Assembly (NCBI RefSeq): GCF_009017415.1
Contig: NC_092403.1
Location: 2,480,001 to 2,544,000 of the forward strand
DNA: 64,000 nucleotides
Source: Aspergillus flavus
Lineage: Eukaryota; Ascomycota; Eurotiomycetes; Eurotiales; Aspergillaceae
Direction of reading: 5' to 3'
In this document: positions 1-9,876 of the stretch, piece by piece
Layout: each line of letters starts with the position of its first letter
How positions within the stretch are numbered: position 1 is the stretch's first letter
Notes under the pieces: model-generated
Seen by the model: only the letters and a program-made list of their open reading frames with translations
What the model was told of the DNA's origin: nothing
Databases searched by the model: none
Program-made: the position numbers and the translations under genes

Positions 1-435
1 TCAGGTGCCAGATTAAAGTAGTACAGTTTCATAATGTAATCCTTATCCTATCAAAGATTCCCATGCCAAGTACCCGCAGGATCGACATGCGCTTGGCATC
101 CACGCTAGCCGAGACATAGATCTGACTCTCCGTCACCCTTGAAGCTAGCTCCGTACAGCCTCAAGAATAGCCAAGAGCCAAGAAAAGTTTAAGATTATTG
201 TAAATACATCAAATCTGGCTGCCTTGAACAGACCGAATACGAGACCCTACCTCTCCATCCATAACAACTACCGCGATCTCTTGGCTTCGCCTGGGAAACA
301 TGTATATAAGGGCTAGCTGTACAATGCAACTAGATATCAGATCATCCTACTATCTCAAGACATAATCTAGATCTCCATCGTCACAATCATCGCTTAAAAC
401 CACCCACCAACGACGCACAACACCCAACACCAAGA
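1..435. other. intergenic; upstream region of the MARVEL gene
   Basis: No coding region is seen. The distal half is unremarkable; the proximal part is the promoter and a pyrimidine/CA-rich 5' leader of about 130 nt before the ATG at 436. Confidence 0.5.
303..309 (+). promoter_or_regulatory. TATA box of the MARVEL gene
   Basis: A TATATAA element lies 127 nt upstream of the ATG at 436. It is followed by a pyrimidine- and CA-rich leader, the usual layout of a filamentous fungal promoter. Position and sequence are seen; function is inferred. Confidence 0.5.
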
Positions 436-1052
436 ATGAACCTCTTCGACCCCCGCTGGAAACTCCCCCTCCACTGCTTCCAGCTATTCCTAATTGTGAT
501 AGTAATTGGCCTTTCCGCCCCAAGACTCTTCATGAAGAACCAACCCCGTACACGAGCTAGTACAATTGGCCTGGGAATGGTATATCGCCCCTCTTCCCCT
601 CCACCCCTAAGAACCCCACAATTAACTATGGAACAAACTCAGGCCGCAAAATCCTTAGTGATTATCCTCTACCAACTGGTAACCGAACACGTCACCGCCC
701 TCCAGAAATGGGCAAGTTTAAAAGCATACACGATCCTCAATGCCCTGGAGATCGTCTTCTGGGCCGCTGTCGCAATCTTGACTATCCAGGCCAATGTGCA
801 GATGTGTGTGGCGCCTGGGTGTATTTTGGGTTGGGGTGTGGCTATTACGGGAATCAATTTGAGGTATGGTATCTGGCTCAAGGTGATTGGTGCGGAGATT
901 GTGTGGCTGATGCGTTTGAGAATAGTGTTTTGGCTATTTATGCCACGATTATCTGTTATCGTGAGTGGAAGCAGCCTAAGGGTGGGTTGAGGTCGGATGG
1001 GTATAAAAGGGCTCATGAGTTGAGGAGTGTTAGTCCTGCTTCTAGCGTGTGA
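436..1052 (+). CDS. MARVEL-domain integral membrane protein
   Basis: Small four-helix membrane protein of the fungal MARVEL type. Exons are 436..579, 643..863 and 926..1052 (163 aa). The 63-nt first intron is in frame, so it is easy to miss: it starts GTATAT, carries a TTAAC branch and ends CAG. The second (62 nt, GTATGG..TAG, CTGAT branch) restores the frame to the C-terminal YREWKQP segment. Hydrophobic segments lie at about residues 10-32, 48-65, 75-100 and 110-138. The start follows a TATA box and a long leader. Family members sit in plasma or organelle membranes; no enzymatic activity is known. The short basic, serine-rich C-terminus fits a cytosolic tail. The family call rests on the helix pattern and the invariant-looking SLVIILYQL..TEH helix. 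Confidence 0.78.
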
Positions 1053-1973
1053 TTTGGGGGTTGCTTTGGGATGCTTATGAGGTTATGTCTGCTTCTGTTG
1101 TGTTTTATGTATGCTTGGGTTGTTGGCTTCGGGTTTTAGAATGGATATACTAATTTCATTTGTTAGAAATATAGATTACATATGATTAAGTATATTTATA
1201 TGCTCTCTGTAGATAAGATCTCCATTATATCTTTAAAGTAGACGGAGTGATGCTACATAAAAAATAAACACGGTATCGCGCTTATACTGCGTCTTGGAGT
1301 ATGCCTCAGAAGGGATTCTTGGAACTGTCAACCAGCAGTCGATAGGGCCGTAGAACCCTGCTTCGTTAATGTCATCGCTACACGCGACTGACTATCGAGC
1401 AGCTCGTGAAGCTATTTCTTTACATCAGGATACGACAGTGTTCGAAGCCGCGCAGGTCGAAGAAGAAGTCAAGCTGACGAGCGAGCTGTAGGGCATCTAA
1501 CGGCATATCCATATAAACCGTAAAAACGGTAGGGAAGTAATAAAGTAACAGGCGTGGAACTTCTGAAGTTTAAATGAGTAGTTCGAGGTATTTAAACACG
1601 GTTCAACCGGTCGGTGAGCGAGGTCCTAGACGGATTCACCGCTCGAGGAGGTTGAGGAGTGAGGTTCCTAGACCTGGACGGTCTGAAAAGGGCCTATACG
1701 GTCATTGAAGGCCGCCGGATCGACCAGTATGCTACCATTTCTGTAAGCTGGTCTCGTATGTGTGTGCCTTGACTAAAGTGTGGGTAAGACCATGGTACAT
1801 ACAGAGACGTCATTATGTGATCGTTTTGTGACAGTGGACCACTCTGAGTCAGAGCTAATGTCATCAATGATCATTGTGACTGTGTGAAGGTCATAGGTGC
1901 GTAAATTATACGACACGACTGAGCTCGCTATAAAAACCCTCTACTACCTCCTGGCTTCTCTCCATTCTTACAC
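1053..1973. other. intergenic; possible eroded sequence at 1480-1740
   Basis: No open gene. The stretch 1300-1740 is less AT-rich than its surroundings and has short open segments broken by stops, for example one around 1590-1740 that reads openly apart from single stops. It may be a relic of a coding or mobile sequence, but I could not identify it. Confidence 0.35.
1929..1936 (+). promoter_or_regulatory. TATA box of the short hypothetical gene
   Basis: TATAAAAA lies 45 nt before the first ATG (1974) and 75 nt before the second (2004), followed by a CT-rich leader. The spacing favours the second ATG. Confidence 0.45.
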
Positions 1974-2492
1974 ATGTGCTCTGAGAAGCAACTACAGAGT
2001 ACTATGGCGGAGAACACCAAGGATTCAGCACCAAGTGCTGTGTCTACTGACAACCTCAATCAACCAAAACGTGTCATCTTACAACATCGTGCAAATGATT
2101 TTGACAACTGGTCTGGGGAAGATTATCACAGTGTTATAAGACTATATGCGGCCCTTTCAAGGCGTCCAGTCGATGAATTTGACTTTGGCCGAAAGATCCA
2201 TTACACACATGCCCAAACCCCATTAGCAGCAGTCCGGGGATTCTTCTATATGACCCTCGATCTGCACAAGGATCTGCTCAGGAATCCTGACCCGAGCCAA
2301 GTACAGCACGAGATCTACCGCGTTTGCCGGACTGAGGATGGTACAATGTATGTGTATCACACAGTCTTTTCTGAGAACTTGGCTAATATATATATGTATA
2401 GTTCACCTTGCAAGTTTCGGAACCCAGTTAAAGAGCAGAACCTCCTACGAAAGATAAGACACTTTAGTGATACACTCGATGGGGGAGATTAG
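1974..2492 (+). CDS. hypothetical protein, 172 aa
   Basis: Uninterrupted reading frame of 172 codons with its own TATA box. I do not recognise a family. There is no signal peptide or membrane segment. The N-terminal 40 residues are polar and Ser/Asn-rich; the rest looks globular, with mixed charged and aromatic residues. The ATG at 2004 has a better context (purine at -3, G at +4) and spacing from the TATA box, so the protein may really be 162 aa. It reads toward the LysM gene, which lies convergently 170 nt away. With no family match it could be a lineage-specific protein or a chance frame, but the length and promoter make it more likely real than not. Confidence 0.45.
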   Translation: MCSEKQLQSTMAENTKDSAPSAVSTDNLNQPKRVILQHRANDFDNWSGEDYHSVIRLYAALSRRPVDEFDFGRKIHYTHAQTPLAAVRGFFYMTLDLHKDLLRNPDPSQVQHEIYRVCRTEDGTMYVYHTVFSENLANIYMYSSPCKFRNPVKEQNLLRKIRHFSDTLDGGD

Positions 2493-2665
2493 TGTGCATG
2501 CTAGGGATTTAGCAGAGGGTGTCCCGGCGGTTAGGTTTTACTGAATTCACTTCTTAGGGATTAATTTGACTCGATGGTAGTGTTGGTCATCGTGGTTTGA
2601 CGGTTTAATCTGACTATCTAAAGATATGGTTGACATGTAACACATTCACGAAAACTCAAGTACCA

Positions 2666-3733
2666 CTAGGCGGATTTAAAGTAATAGAAGGATGGTGGAA
2701 GAGAACGGATGGGAAAGAAAAAGCAGTGAAGCACCCATGATACTCCACATAAAGATATCGTTGCTAGAATCCCCGAAAGTGCTACTTGTTGCCTACTCTC
2801 ATTGTCAACAGGATCCAATAAACACAATTGAGATAGTCCATATCGACAGATGGAATTGTAGCTTACAATTTGCTGGGACACCTGTTGGTGTGAGTGGGGA
2901 CCTGATGTGGACGATCCTTTACTGGTAGCACTCGGGGTCGCAGTAGGAGAGGCGGGAGTGGGCGTTATAGAAACCGAGGTGGACATAGATCCAGTACCCA
3001 CACAGACATAATAACCCGGTTGTATACCAACGCATCCCTTACTGATGGAGCTGTTGATTGTATTAGTTATGGTCAACTTAGTCATACTGCTGTCTATTCA
3101 CAAATCATAGACTTACGGGTTCCAGGAATAGAATTGTTCAAGAGTATAGTTCCCATATTCATCCTGAATGGTGTAACATGTATCTCTGAGATGCACTAGA
3201 TGATACTTGGTACAAGATGAGGTGAGACCACTTTGCGTTGGAGCCGCTGTGCCAGAGTATGTGACTGTGCCTGGAGGGCTGGAGGGCCGGGTAGCTGTGG
3301 TGGATGTGGTGGATGATGTCGCCGAAGATGGCGCTGCGACGCAGTAGCTCCATCCACGAGTCATGACACATGACGGTGACAGAGATGGATTCTAAGGAAG
3401 ATTTAGTAACTTGAACTCTGTCATACAGAACAAAATGCATCCACCGATCAACAAATCACACGCAACTTGTGTGAGAGGCCAAGTCCCAACGGGATAAGAC
3501 TAGGTAGTCTGAAGGAGAGAACATAAACTCACCCAAAACCGAAATTGTTGCCTCGTGATCCCAAAGTAGTCTTCAATGAACTCACAGCTGTCGCTTAATC
3601 CAATGTCGTTCGCCCAGTACTCACAGTGATCAACAACGGATGGATCAGTCGGTCCGGTCGCACTGACGCCATTGATCCACGCAATAGCTGATTTGCAAAG
3701 AAGAATCTGAAGGAAAATGAGAACACGAAGCAT
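2666..3733 (-). CDS. secreted protein with two LysM domains (LysM effector-like)
   Basis: LysM modules bind chitin oligomers. Secreted fungal LysM proteins shield hyphae or scavenge chitin fragments that would trigger host immunity. Exons on the minus strand: 3533..3733, 3117..3391 and 2666..3050 (286 aa). Introns are 141 nt (GTGAGT) and 66 nt (GTAAGT, ACTAATAC branch). The start at 3733 gives an N-terminal hydrophobic signal (residues 1-19). LysM 1 (about 30-85) runs from a CEYW start to a paired-Cys end. LysM 2 (about 125-175) has CTKYHLV, GDTCYTI-like (here RDTCYTI), YSWNPS and PGYYVCVG signatures. Ser/Thr-rich linkers separate them. The last 100 residues do not resemble a third LysM and end in a hydrophobic stretch; a GTAAGC donor at about 2856 suggests an unmodelled last intron, so the C-terminus is uncertain. 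Confidence 0.8.
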
Positions 3734-4660
3734 TTTGATGAGCGTATGGTAGACGGAGAATGGAACAAGAATCAGCACATTTCCTAGCTTAATGGTTCGA
3801 AGTCAGGAATTATGGGGATGTGGGTGAGCGGTGATCTGTAGGGACCATGGGTTAATCAGTAACACACCAATATGGGACTAAAATTAGGGTCAACCCGTAG
3901 CTCAGCTATATAGAACCTGGTCAATTGACATCCTGCTCCCCTGAATGTGGTTCGTGCTGGACCAACTAGGGAGAAGACGTGAACGAAATTCTAGGTACCT
4001 TCTAACGTTAACCAAGTCTAGCATAGACTAGGGAGTCTCAATCCCTACTGTTCTTTAAGTAAGTAACTTTCGTACGAGGCCACAGATTTCACCTCGGCAG
4101 GGTATTATGAACTGGGATTGAAATTACTATGCGCTAGCCAGGGCGCCCTACTACGACAAGCCATAAGAAGGCGTTCTTGGCACCTAAGCTAAGACTATAG
4201 TGGAGAATGAATTGATAATCAATACTACATTGTGTCACACCACCAGATCATCGGAAATTAAAAAACACTTATGTGGTGGTGGTACATTCGCGTTGAAACC
4301 TCCAATAGTGCCGTTAGAAAGAATCTTGCACTGGACAAGGAGTGTTCGACATCTAAATATGAGCTTGGTAATAAGCCACGATTGGGTCCTCGTAGCGGCA
4401 ACACCTGATTCACAAGCCCAATGGTACAACCAAGTTGAATAGTATCAGAGACAATACTACATACACCCTTGGCCACCATAATGCAACTCTTAACAATAGT
4501 AGTAACGTAGTAGAGGTTCTTCAAAACGTCTACTTTGAATGCAAAACTACAGATATTACCTGATGGTTGTTCATTATTTAATACTTCGGTAGTATAAGTA
4601 TTGAAATACATGCTGTTAGAGACCGTCTAAGAGCTGTTTGAAATGTAGTAAGTCTTGTCT
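3734..4660. other. intergenic; nothing recognised
   Basis: Contains the LysM promoter at its left edge. Short frames at 4200-4611 on both strands overlap each other and show no family features. No repeat or RNA gene was seen. Confidence 0.5.
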
Positions 4661-5728
4661 TTATGTGTCAAGTTCAGGTTCTTCTTCGCTCTGTTCAGGT
4701 GTTTCCCATTCTAACATGCAGACATAGAATGAGCGTTCATAGGCGACAGTTCCATCCATGCCATCGCCGTCTTCTTGATCCCATTCATACTGGGATTCTT
4801 CGGATCCCTCGTGATGCTGCTGCTCCGGATTCGCGCCTTTCCTTCGTAAAAATTCAACCATCTCTTGATTACGTGTTCGAATAGCCACACGTAATGCCCG
4901 GTGTCCATACACTGCAGCCTCTACCCCACGATCGAAAAGAAACTCAAGCATGGTTCTGTCCCAGCGCTGTACCGCTAAGTTTAGAACACTAGCATAAGAT
5001 AGGGGGGCCCCATGATTTAATAGTATTGCGACAATATTATATCGACTGTCTTCAACCGCTCGGTACAAGGGAGACGGGCGATAGCGGTCAGGATCAGCCC
5101 CTTTCTCAAGCAAATATTTGACTAGCTCCGCATGCCCACATTTCACCGCTAGATAGAGTGGTGGAGGGTCTTGAGCACGATGGTGTCGACGTCGGGACGT
5201 GCCAGGATCGTCATCACGCAGATTCCCACGATAGAAGTTTGCTTGTGCACCCCACTCAAATAGAAGGGTGACGATCTCCTGATTATTTACTTCTATGGCA
5301 ACAAGGAGAGCCTTCTGGATATGGACAATGTCTGCAACACTGTACCCAGCCATTCTTAGTGGATGAGCTGAAATGTCGCGGGTGAATGGAAGCTCATTTT
5401 CGTCGTCCGAGTCCCACTCAAGCTCATCTTCCCATTGCTCCTCAAAAAGGGGTTGGCTTCTCCAGCTTGGTGCCGGTGGAAATCGCGACTTTGTTCGGGC
5501 GGTTTTGAGTCCCGTTAACAGCTTTTCAACGCGTCCTATGTTTCCCTGATTAGTGACAAATGCTAGTGCATATCCATGGTAGTAGCGACTGTTGTATTCA
5601 TAGAGGAAATCGTATAGCGTATGATAGAAACGGCGGTTTGTCTGTACCAGTGCATAGACATCTTGTTGACAAGGCAGATACGAGGCGATCGAAAAAAGCG
5701 TCTCATTCGGTAGGCCAGTGAGATGCAT
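4661..5728 (-). CDS. F-box and ankyrin-repeat protein
   Basis: Single-exon gene of 355 aa from the start at 5728; an ATG at 5785 would add 19 residues, but the preferred start puts the F-box motif (LTGLPNETL..IASYLP) at the N-terminus as in relatives. F-box at residues 2-45, an acidic linker around 95-120, then at least five ankyrin repeats (about 135-310), e.g. PLYLAVKCGHAELVKYLLEKGADPD and the following PLYRAVEDSRYNIVAILLNHGA. The tail is very acidic. F-box proteins recruit substrates to SCF ubiquitin ligases, with the ankyrin stack as the likely recognition surface; the substrate is unknown. A second ankyrin gene follows on the same strand about 0.5 kb upstream, so the pair may have arisen by duplication within this large fungal family. 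Confidence 0.78.
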   Translation of the reverse strand: MHLTGLPNETLFSIASYLPCQQDVYALVQTNRRFYHTLYDFLYEYNSRYYHGYALAFVTNQGNIGRVEKLLTGLKTARTKSRFPPAPSWRSQPLFEEQWEDELEWDSDDENELPFTRDISAHPLRMAGYSVADIVHIQKALLVAIEVNNQEIVTLLFEWGAQANFYRGNLRDDDPGTSRRRHHRAQDPPPLYLAVKCGHAELVKYLLEKGADPDRYRPSPLYRAVEDSRYNIVAILLNHGAPLSYASVLNLAVQRWDRTMLEFLFDRGVEAAVYGHRALRVAIRTRNQEMVEFLRRKGANPEQQHHEGSEESQYEWDQEDGDGMDGTVAYERSFYVCMLEWETPEQSEEEPELDT

Positions 5729-6202
5729 TGCAAGAGAGGAAAGTTGCCAAGAGGGGATCAAGGGGCAATGATGGAACGGTGACAAAGAGCCTTTTGATGG
5801 AAGTTTTTAGCCCTTACAACAAAGAACTAGACCAGGGTGTTGGACAACACGGGATCTACTCTTCTCGTTAGTGACATCGACTCGCTTGGTCCGTGGATGA
5901 TCTAGACCCGGACGGAGATCGGATATATTTGGATTTTGTGGCCACCGACGGCCCCACAGTGGCTGTGATAATCTTGTTAGATCGCTTATAACGATGTTGC
6001 TGTCGTACCAGCTACAACAGTTTCCAATGTCGTGGTTCAGGGACTGTCAATGGTGTTAGGAGCGATTGCAGTAGGACAATAGGAACGGTGTAGGTGACAA
6101 CATAGAAAACCGTCAATACATATAAAACATACAGAATAGCAGATTTCAATAAAACAGATACATTAATGAATGTGCCAACACAGCAGGTGACTCAGCGCCG
6201 AT
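5729..6202. other. intergenic between the two ankyrin genes
   Basis: Promoter side of the F-box/ankyrin gene and 3' side of the broken ankyrin gene. AT-rich near 6110-6170 and otherwise plain; no further gene seen. Confidence 0.5.
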
Positions 6203-7824
6203 TCACAAAATAGTCCTTCTATTGGACTCTTTGTACCAGGAAGCCCTTTTCTGCTCAAGCAGCTGCCGCGGTGTCTTGCCCGCTGCATTCGGCTCATCTA
6301 AGCTGCCTCCAGCATCCTGCAGGACGCCCATCATTGTATCTTGTGTCTTGATACGGTCGTCCAGAGTCACATACTCATTTTCTTGTGTCCAGACATCTCT
6401 CTTCAAGAGCGCTCCACGCCCCGCTGCTTCGCATAGTGGGGTGTCTCCCTTTAGGGTTTTTGCGTTGACATCAGCTCCTCTGTGAATAAGAAACTGTGCC
6501 GCCTTCACCTGTCGCAAGTTCCTTGCCATAATATGCAAGGCGGTAATGCCATTTCTATCAGCATGGTTGATGTTGGCACCATGCGCAATCAGGAGGTCTA
6601 TCACATTGAGATCCATAGGCTCACCGTATACGGACCAAAAGGCTAAGATATGCAACACAGTCTGTCCCTTGCAGTCCTGCAGGCTTGCATTTGCACCACT
6701 TTCGCATAGAAATTTAACTATGCTATACAGATGATTGCGGCCACCTGATGCGTGTGTTGCCACTGCATAGTGCAAAGGCGTTTTGCCTTGGTTATCCTGA
6801 ACATAATGGCGGTAGGATTGCCGACTAAAAGTAGTTCAAATGTATCCAGGACTCGTTGGACGATAGCACCGTCAGGGATTATAGCTTTATCAGAATCTCC
6901 TGCGCCCGCGGCAGCCCAGTGAAGGGGTAGGCGTCCCAAACTATCACGAACAGATACCATATCTGCAATATCCACATCCGTCCCTCGAAGATCAAATAGC
7001 GCTTGTACTCCTTCCACATTCCAAAACATGCTACCATAGTGAAGCGCCGTTGTATCTTGGAAGCTAGCATGCTTTTCCTTAAAGTCGGGACCCCCTATTC
7101 CCAGGCACTCCTGCCTTGTGTGTACATTTGCTCCTTCATCTATAAGGCCTTTCAACAATTTGTAGCCGGCCCGGGAAACAGCCAGGCCAAGAACGGTATG
7201 AAGTGGTTGCGGCTTGACTTCAGCGATATCCTCGTCCGGGCACATGGTAACATCGTGAACAGAAGCTCCTCTATCAAGGAGGATGTTAATCAATTGTTCA
7301 CTCCGAGTAAGGCGCTTATCAACCCAATCAAGAGCCTCATTTTCATGATACTGGAGCTCGTCACTCAAGTTCCAGATAGACTGCGCCGCGCTAAGCAATG
7401 CAGTTTCACAGCCGGGCATGTTGGCGCCAACACTCCCCAGCGGAGGTTGACTATCCAGCAGGAAAAGTGCCGTCTCTAGCTGACCATATTCACAGGCGAC
7501 ATTCAGCAACACGATGTCCCGCTCCTCGAGAGACGTTGTTTGACCGAGATTGTCATGATAATGCTCCAAAAGCACACGAAGAACATCCGTACATCCATGC
7601 CTACAAGCGACGAAGAAAGGGTCCATTTCGCGTGCTTCTGATGAGCAAGTAATACCTCTTGGGTGTTTCTCTTTATACTGATTTAACATTGGGACATCGT
7701 TCGACTCTATGATTTTCGCTAAAAGTGAGCCGAATTCGTCCTCGTGCAGCTCGGACCCGTCTGTGTCGATAATGGGCTCGTCGTACCCCCAGGGTTGAAC
7801 TCGGCGAAATTCAACATATGACAT
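6203..7824 (-). pseudogene. ankyrin-repeat protein gene with a one-base frameshift
   Basis: Reads as an ankyrin protein from the ATG at 7824, then changes frame near 6804-6807. Upstream the frame ends an ankyrin helix (FELLLVGNPTA). Immediately downstream, in another frame, follows a textbook repeat start (VQDNQGKTPLHYAV) and about 180 more residues of repeats, including GQTVLHILAFWSVYG and NGITALHIMARN. No base separates the two halves, so no intron can explain the switch; a single missing base in a short A run at an ATTATG would. The total would be about 540 aa. Without correction the product stops soon after the shift with an aberrant tail, losing the last five or so repeats. It is either a young pseudogene or a sequence error. 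The neighbouring F-box/ankyrin gene is intact. Confidence 0.68.
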
Positions 7825-8064
7825 TATCTTTGGATTTCACTGGAGACGACTTTCGGAGCGAAGAAAAGATATTGGTTGAGATGTGGAGTGAATGAAAACC
7901 ACACGGAAGGCGAGAGAGTATGGCGTATTTACGTCGAGAATGGATCAGTTAGACGACCCACTACCGTGCGCTAGTGGTATTACAGTATGGGGATCCAGTA
8001 TCACAGCCAGCTCAGAGAATGCATGAAATCACGCCTAATCTTATAAACGTGTTGGTCAATGTCA

Positions 8065-9201
8065 CTAATGCTGCGGATTGACAAAGACTTTCTTTCCACT
8101 GACTTTCCCGGCCATAAAAGTGTCCAGTGCATCCTGTACTGACTCTAGCCCACCCGGGAATATGTAAGAAGGGTTCGAAAAGATCCTGCCGCTGGACAGG
8201 CCTTTGGGTAGGTACTCTTGAAGATACCACACTTTGGCATCCTTGTTTTCATCCCTTGACACTAAGATATCCGAGTATCCTCCCCATTCCTTCTTCACAT
8301 TCTTTGGTAGGCGTGAGTCTGCAGGGGTGGGACTTGTCGACCAAAAAAGGCCACCATCTTCCGCGAGCAACTCGCCCAAAAGTTCTGTTACTTCCGCGGA
8401 GCCAATCGCATCAAATATTCCGTCGTAGGGGCCACTGGCCTTGATTGATTCCAGGAGCTGCTCTCTAGGCAGAGTATGGTCAACGATGGATGATGGACCA
8501 CGTCGCTGCACCAAGTCCCAGTTGGCAGGAGATGATGTTGTCACGACCTCATACCCAGCGTCTGTTGCATATTGAACAGCCAAACCACCAACCGAAGATG
8601 AACCACCATAAATCAGTATCTTCTTGCCATTTTTGGGGTCTCTCTCATTGATCGGAGGATAATCGAGTTTCATGCAGACGGAAAGTGCAGCAACAACAGT
8701 CGCTAGGTTGGCAATCACGCCAGACCCTTCCTCCAAGGAAGTTTGACTGTCTAGTTTCACGAGGTTCTCTTCCAGTGCCAGGGGATATTTTTGGTAGGCA
8801 CCAAACCTTTTATCAACAGCTGCTCGACCCCAGCAAGCAACTGCCACGCGGTCGCCCACCTTGACTGAATCAACATTGGGCCCCACCGAGACGACTGTGC
8901 CCCCAAAGGTGTATCCGAGAATTGCCGGATATTCAATCTGAAACATTTCCCATCTAGGATTATAAAATATTAGCCAAGATGTCCCTTGAACCTATTTTCC
9001 CAAGCATCAAGAACACCAAAACATCAAAAATAGTCCAAATCACCTTTCTACTCACTTCTGGATTTTGGCTTCAATAGGATTGAAGGCAATGGCCTCATTC
9101 CGCACCAGTACTTCTCCCGCTGCTGGTGCCCATGTTTCGATCTGCTCAACTTCGACTGAAGCCCGTGGGCTCTTCAGCACAGCTGCCCTATTCACTTCCA
9201 T
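8065..9201 (-). CDS. medium-chain dehydrogenase/reductase, CipB-like zinc-binding alcohol dehydrogenase
   Basis: NADPH-dependent reductase of the MDR superfamily. Exons are 9056..9201 and 8065..8953 (344 aa), with a 102-nt intron (GTGAGT..CTAG). The start at 9201 is chosen because the GroES-like fold begins right after it; an upstream in-frame ATG at 9273 adds residues that overlap the TATA region. The N-terminal domain has IAFNPIEAKIQ and GYTFGGTVVSVG. The nucleotide site has YGGSSSVGGLAVQYA (about residues 190-205) followed by GYEVVTTSSP. Catalytic zinc ligands are not evident, as in quinone-reductase-like members. Relatives include CipB and also the stand-alone enoyl reductases that serve PKS and PKS-NRPS enzymes. 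It lies about 11 kb from the PKS-NRPS with a HET gene between, so a role as trans-acting ER is possible but not supported by position. Confidence 0.8.
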
Positions 9202-9249
9202 CTCGCAGTTTAGTAGGTGAGCTTGAACTTTAACCCATCGGAACGGCAG

Positions 9250-9262
9250 ATATATATATAAC
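9250..9262 (-). promoter_or_regulatory. TATA-like run of the reductase gene
   Basis: A TATATATATA stretch 50-60 nt upstream of the chosen start at 9201 on the minus strand. It supports the downstream ATG over the one at 9273. Confidence 0.4.
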
Positions 9263-9876
9263 ACTGGCCCCACATGAAATTTTGAGACTGTTATGTGGGG
9301 CTGATTATAATTATTAATCCATCCTGGACATTATTAAGCCAGTTCATTTAGAAGTGAAGGGCCATTGTCACCAACCAACACTACCATGGGTGACAGTGAT
9401 ATAGAAACACAGTGTGCATGGAAAGATGTTAAACATATCGGGAACGGAATTAATCAAGCTCCAGCAGGTATCCTGGCAAAGACCTGGAATATCTATCCAT
9501 AAGGTAATGACTGTAAACGATATTAATTAATGAAGGCATAGCTAACTAAAGTTGGTAAACACTAATTGATATGGGGAAACAACACCAAAAATATGCTTAG
9601 AACTGGAGACTCCTTCAGATGTGCTGAATCGTGGTACCATTCATTCATGAAGATCTCAGGCGGTGTAGCCCTTCAGTGGACAAATCACATTCCCCTCGTC
9701 CCTCTTGCATAAAACGTGGCTGGCGTGCAACACGGCATTCTGTGAACGAATAGGTTCTCAGCCTCGGCCATCATATAAAATGGCTTACCTACCACCACTG
9801 CATACGCGCTTTGCATATCCTTCCCACTTACTCGACTTGCACAATATTCGCACCTTTGTACACTGACCTTCAAACT
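9263..9876. other. divergent intergenic region between the reductase and HET gene
   Basis: Shared upstream region. A TATAAAA at 9774-9780 serves the HET gene. No other gene or repeat seen. Confidence 0.5.
9774..9780 (+). promoter_or_regulatory. TATA box of the HET-domain gene
   Basis: TATAAAA 97 nt before the ATG at 9877 and only 31 nt before the ATG at 9811. The spacing favours 9877 as the real start. Confidence 0.5.
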
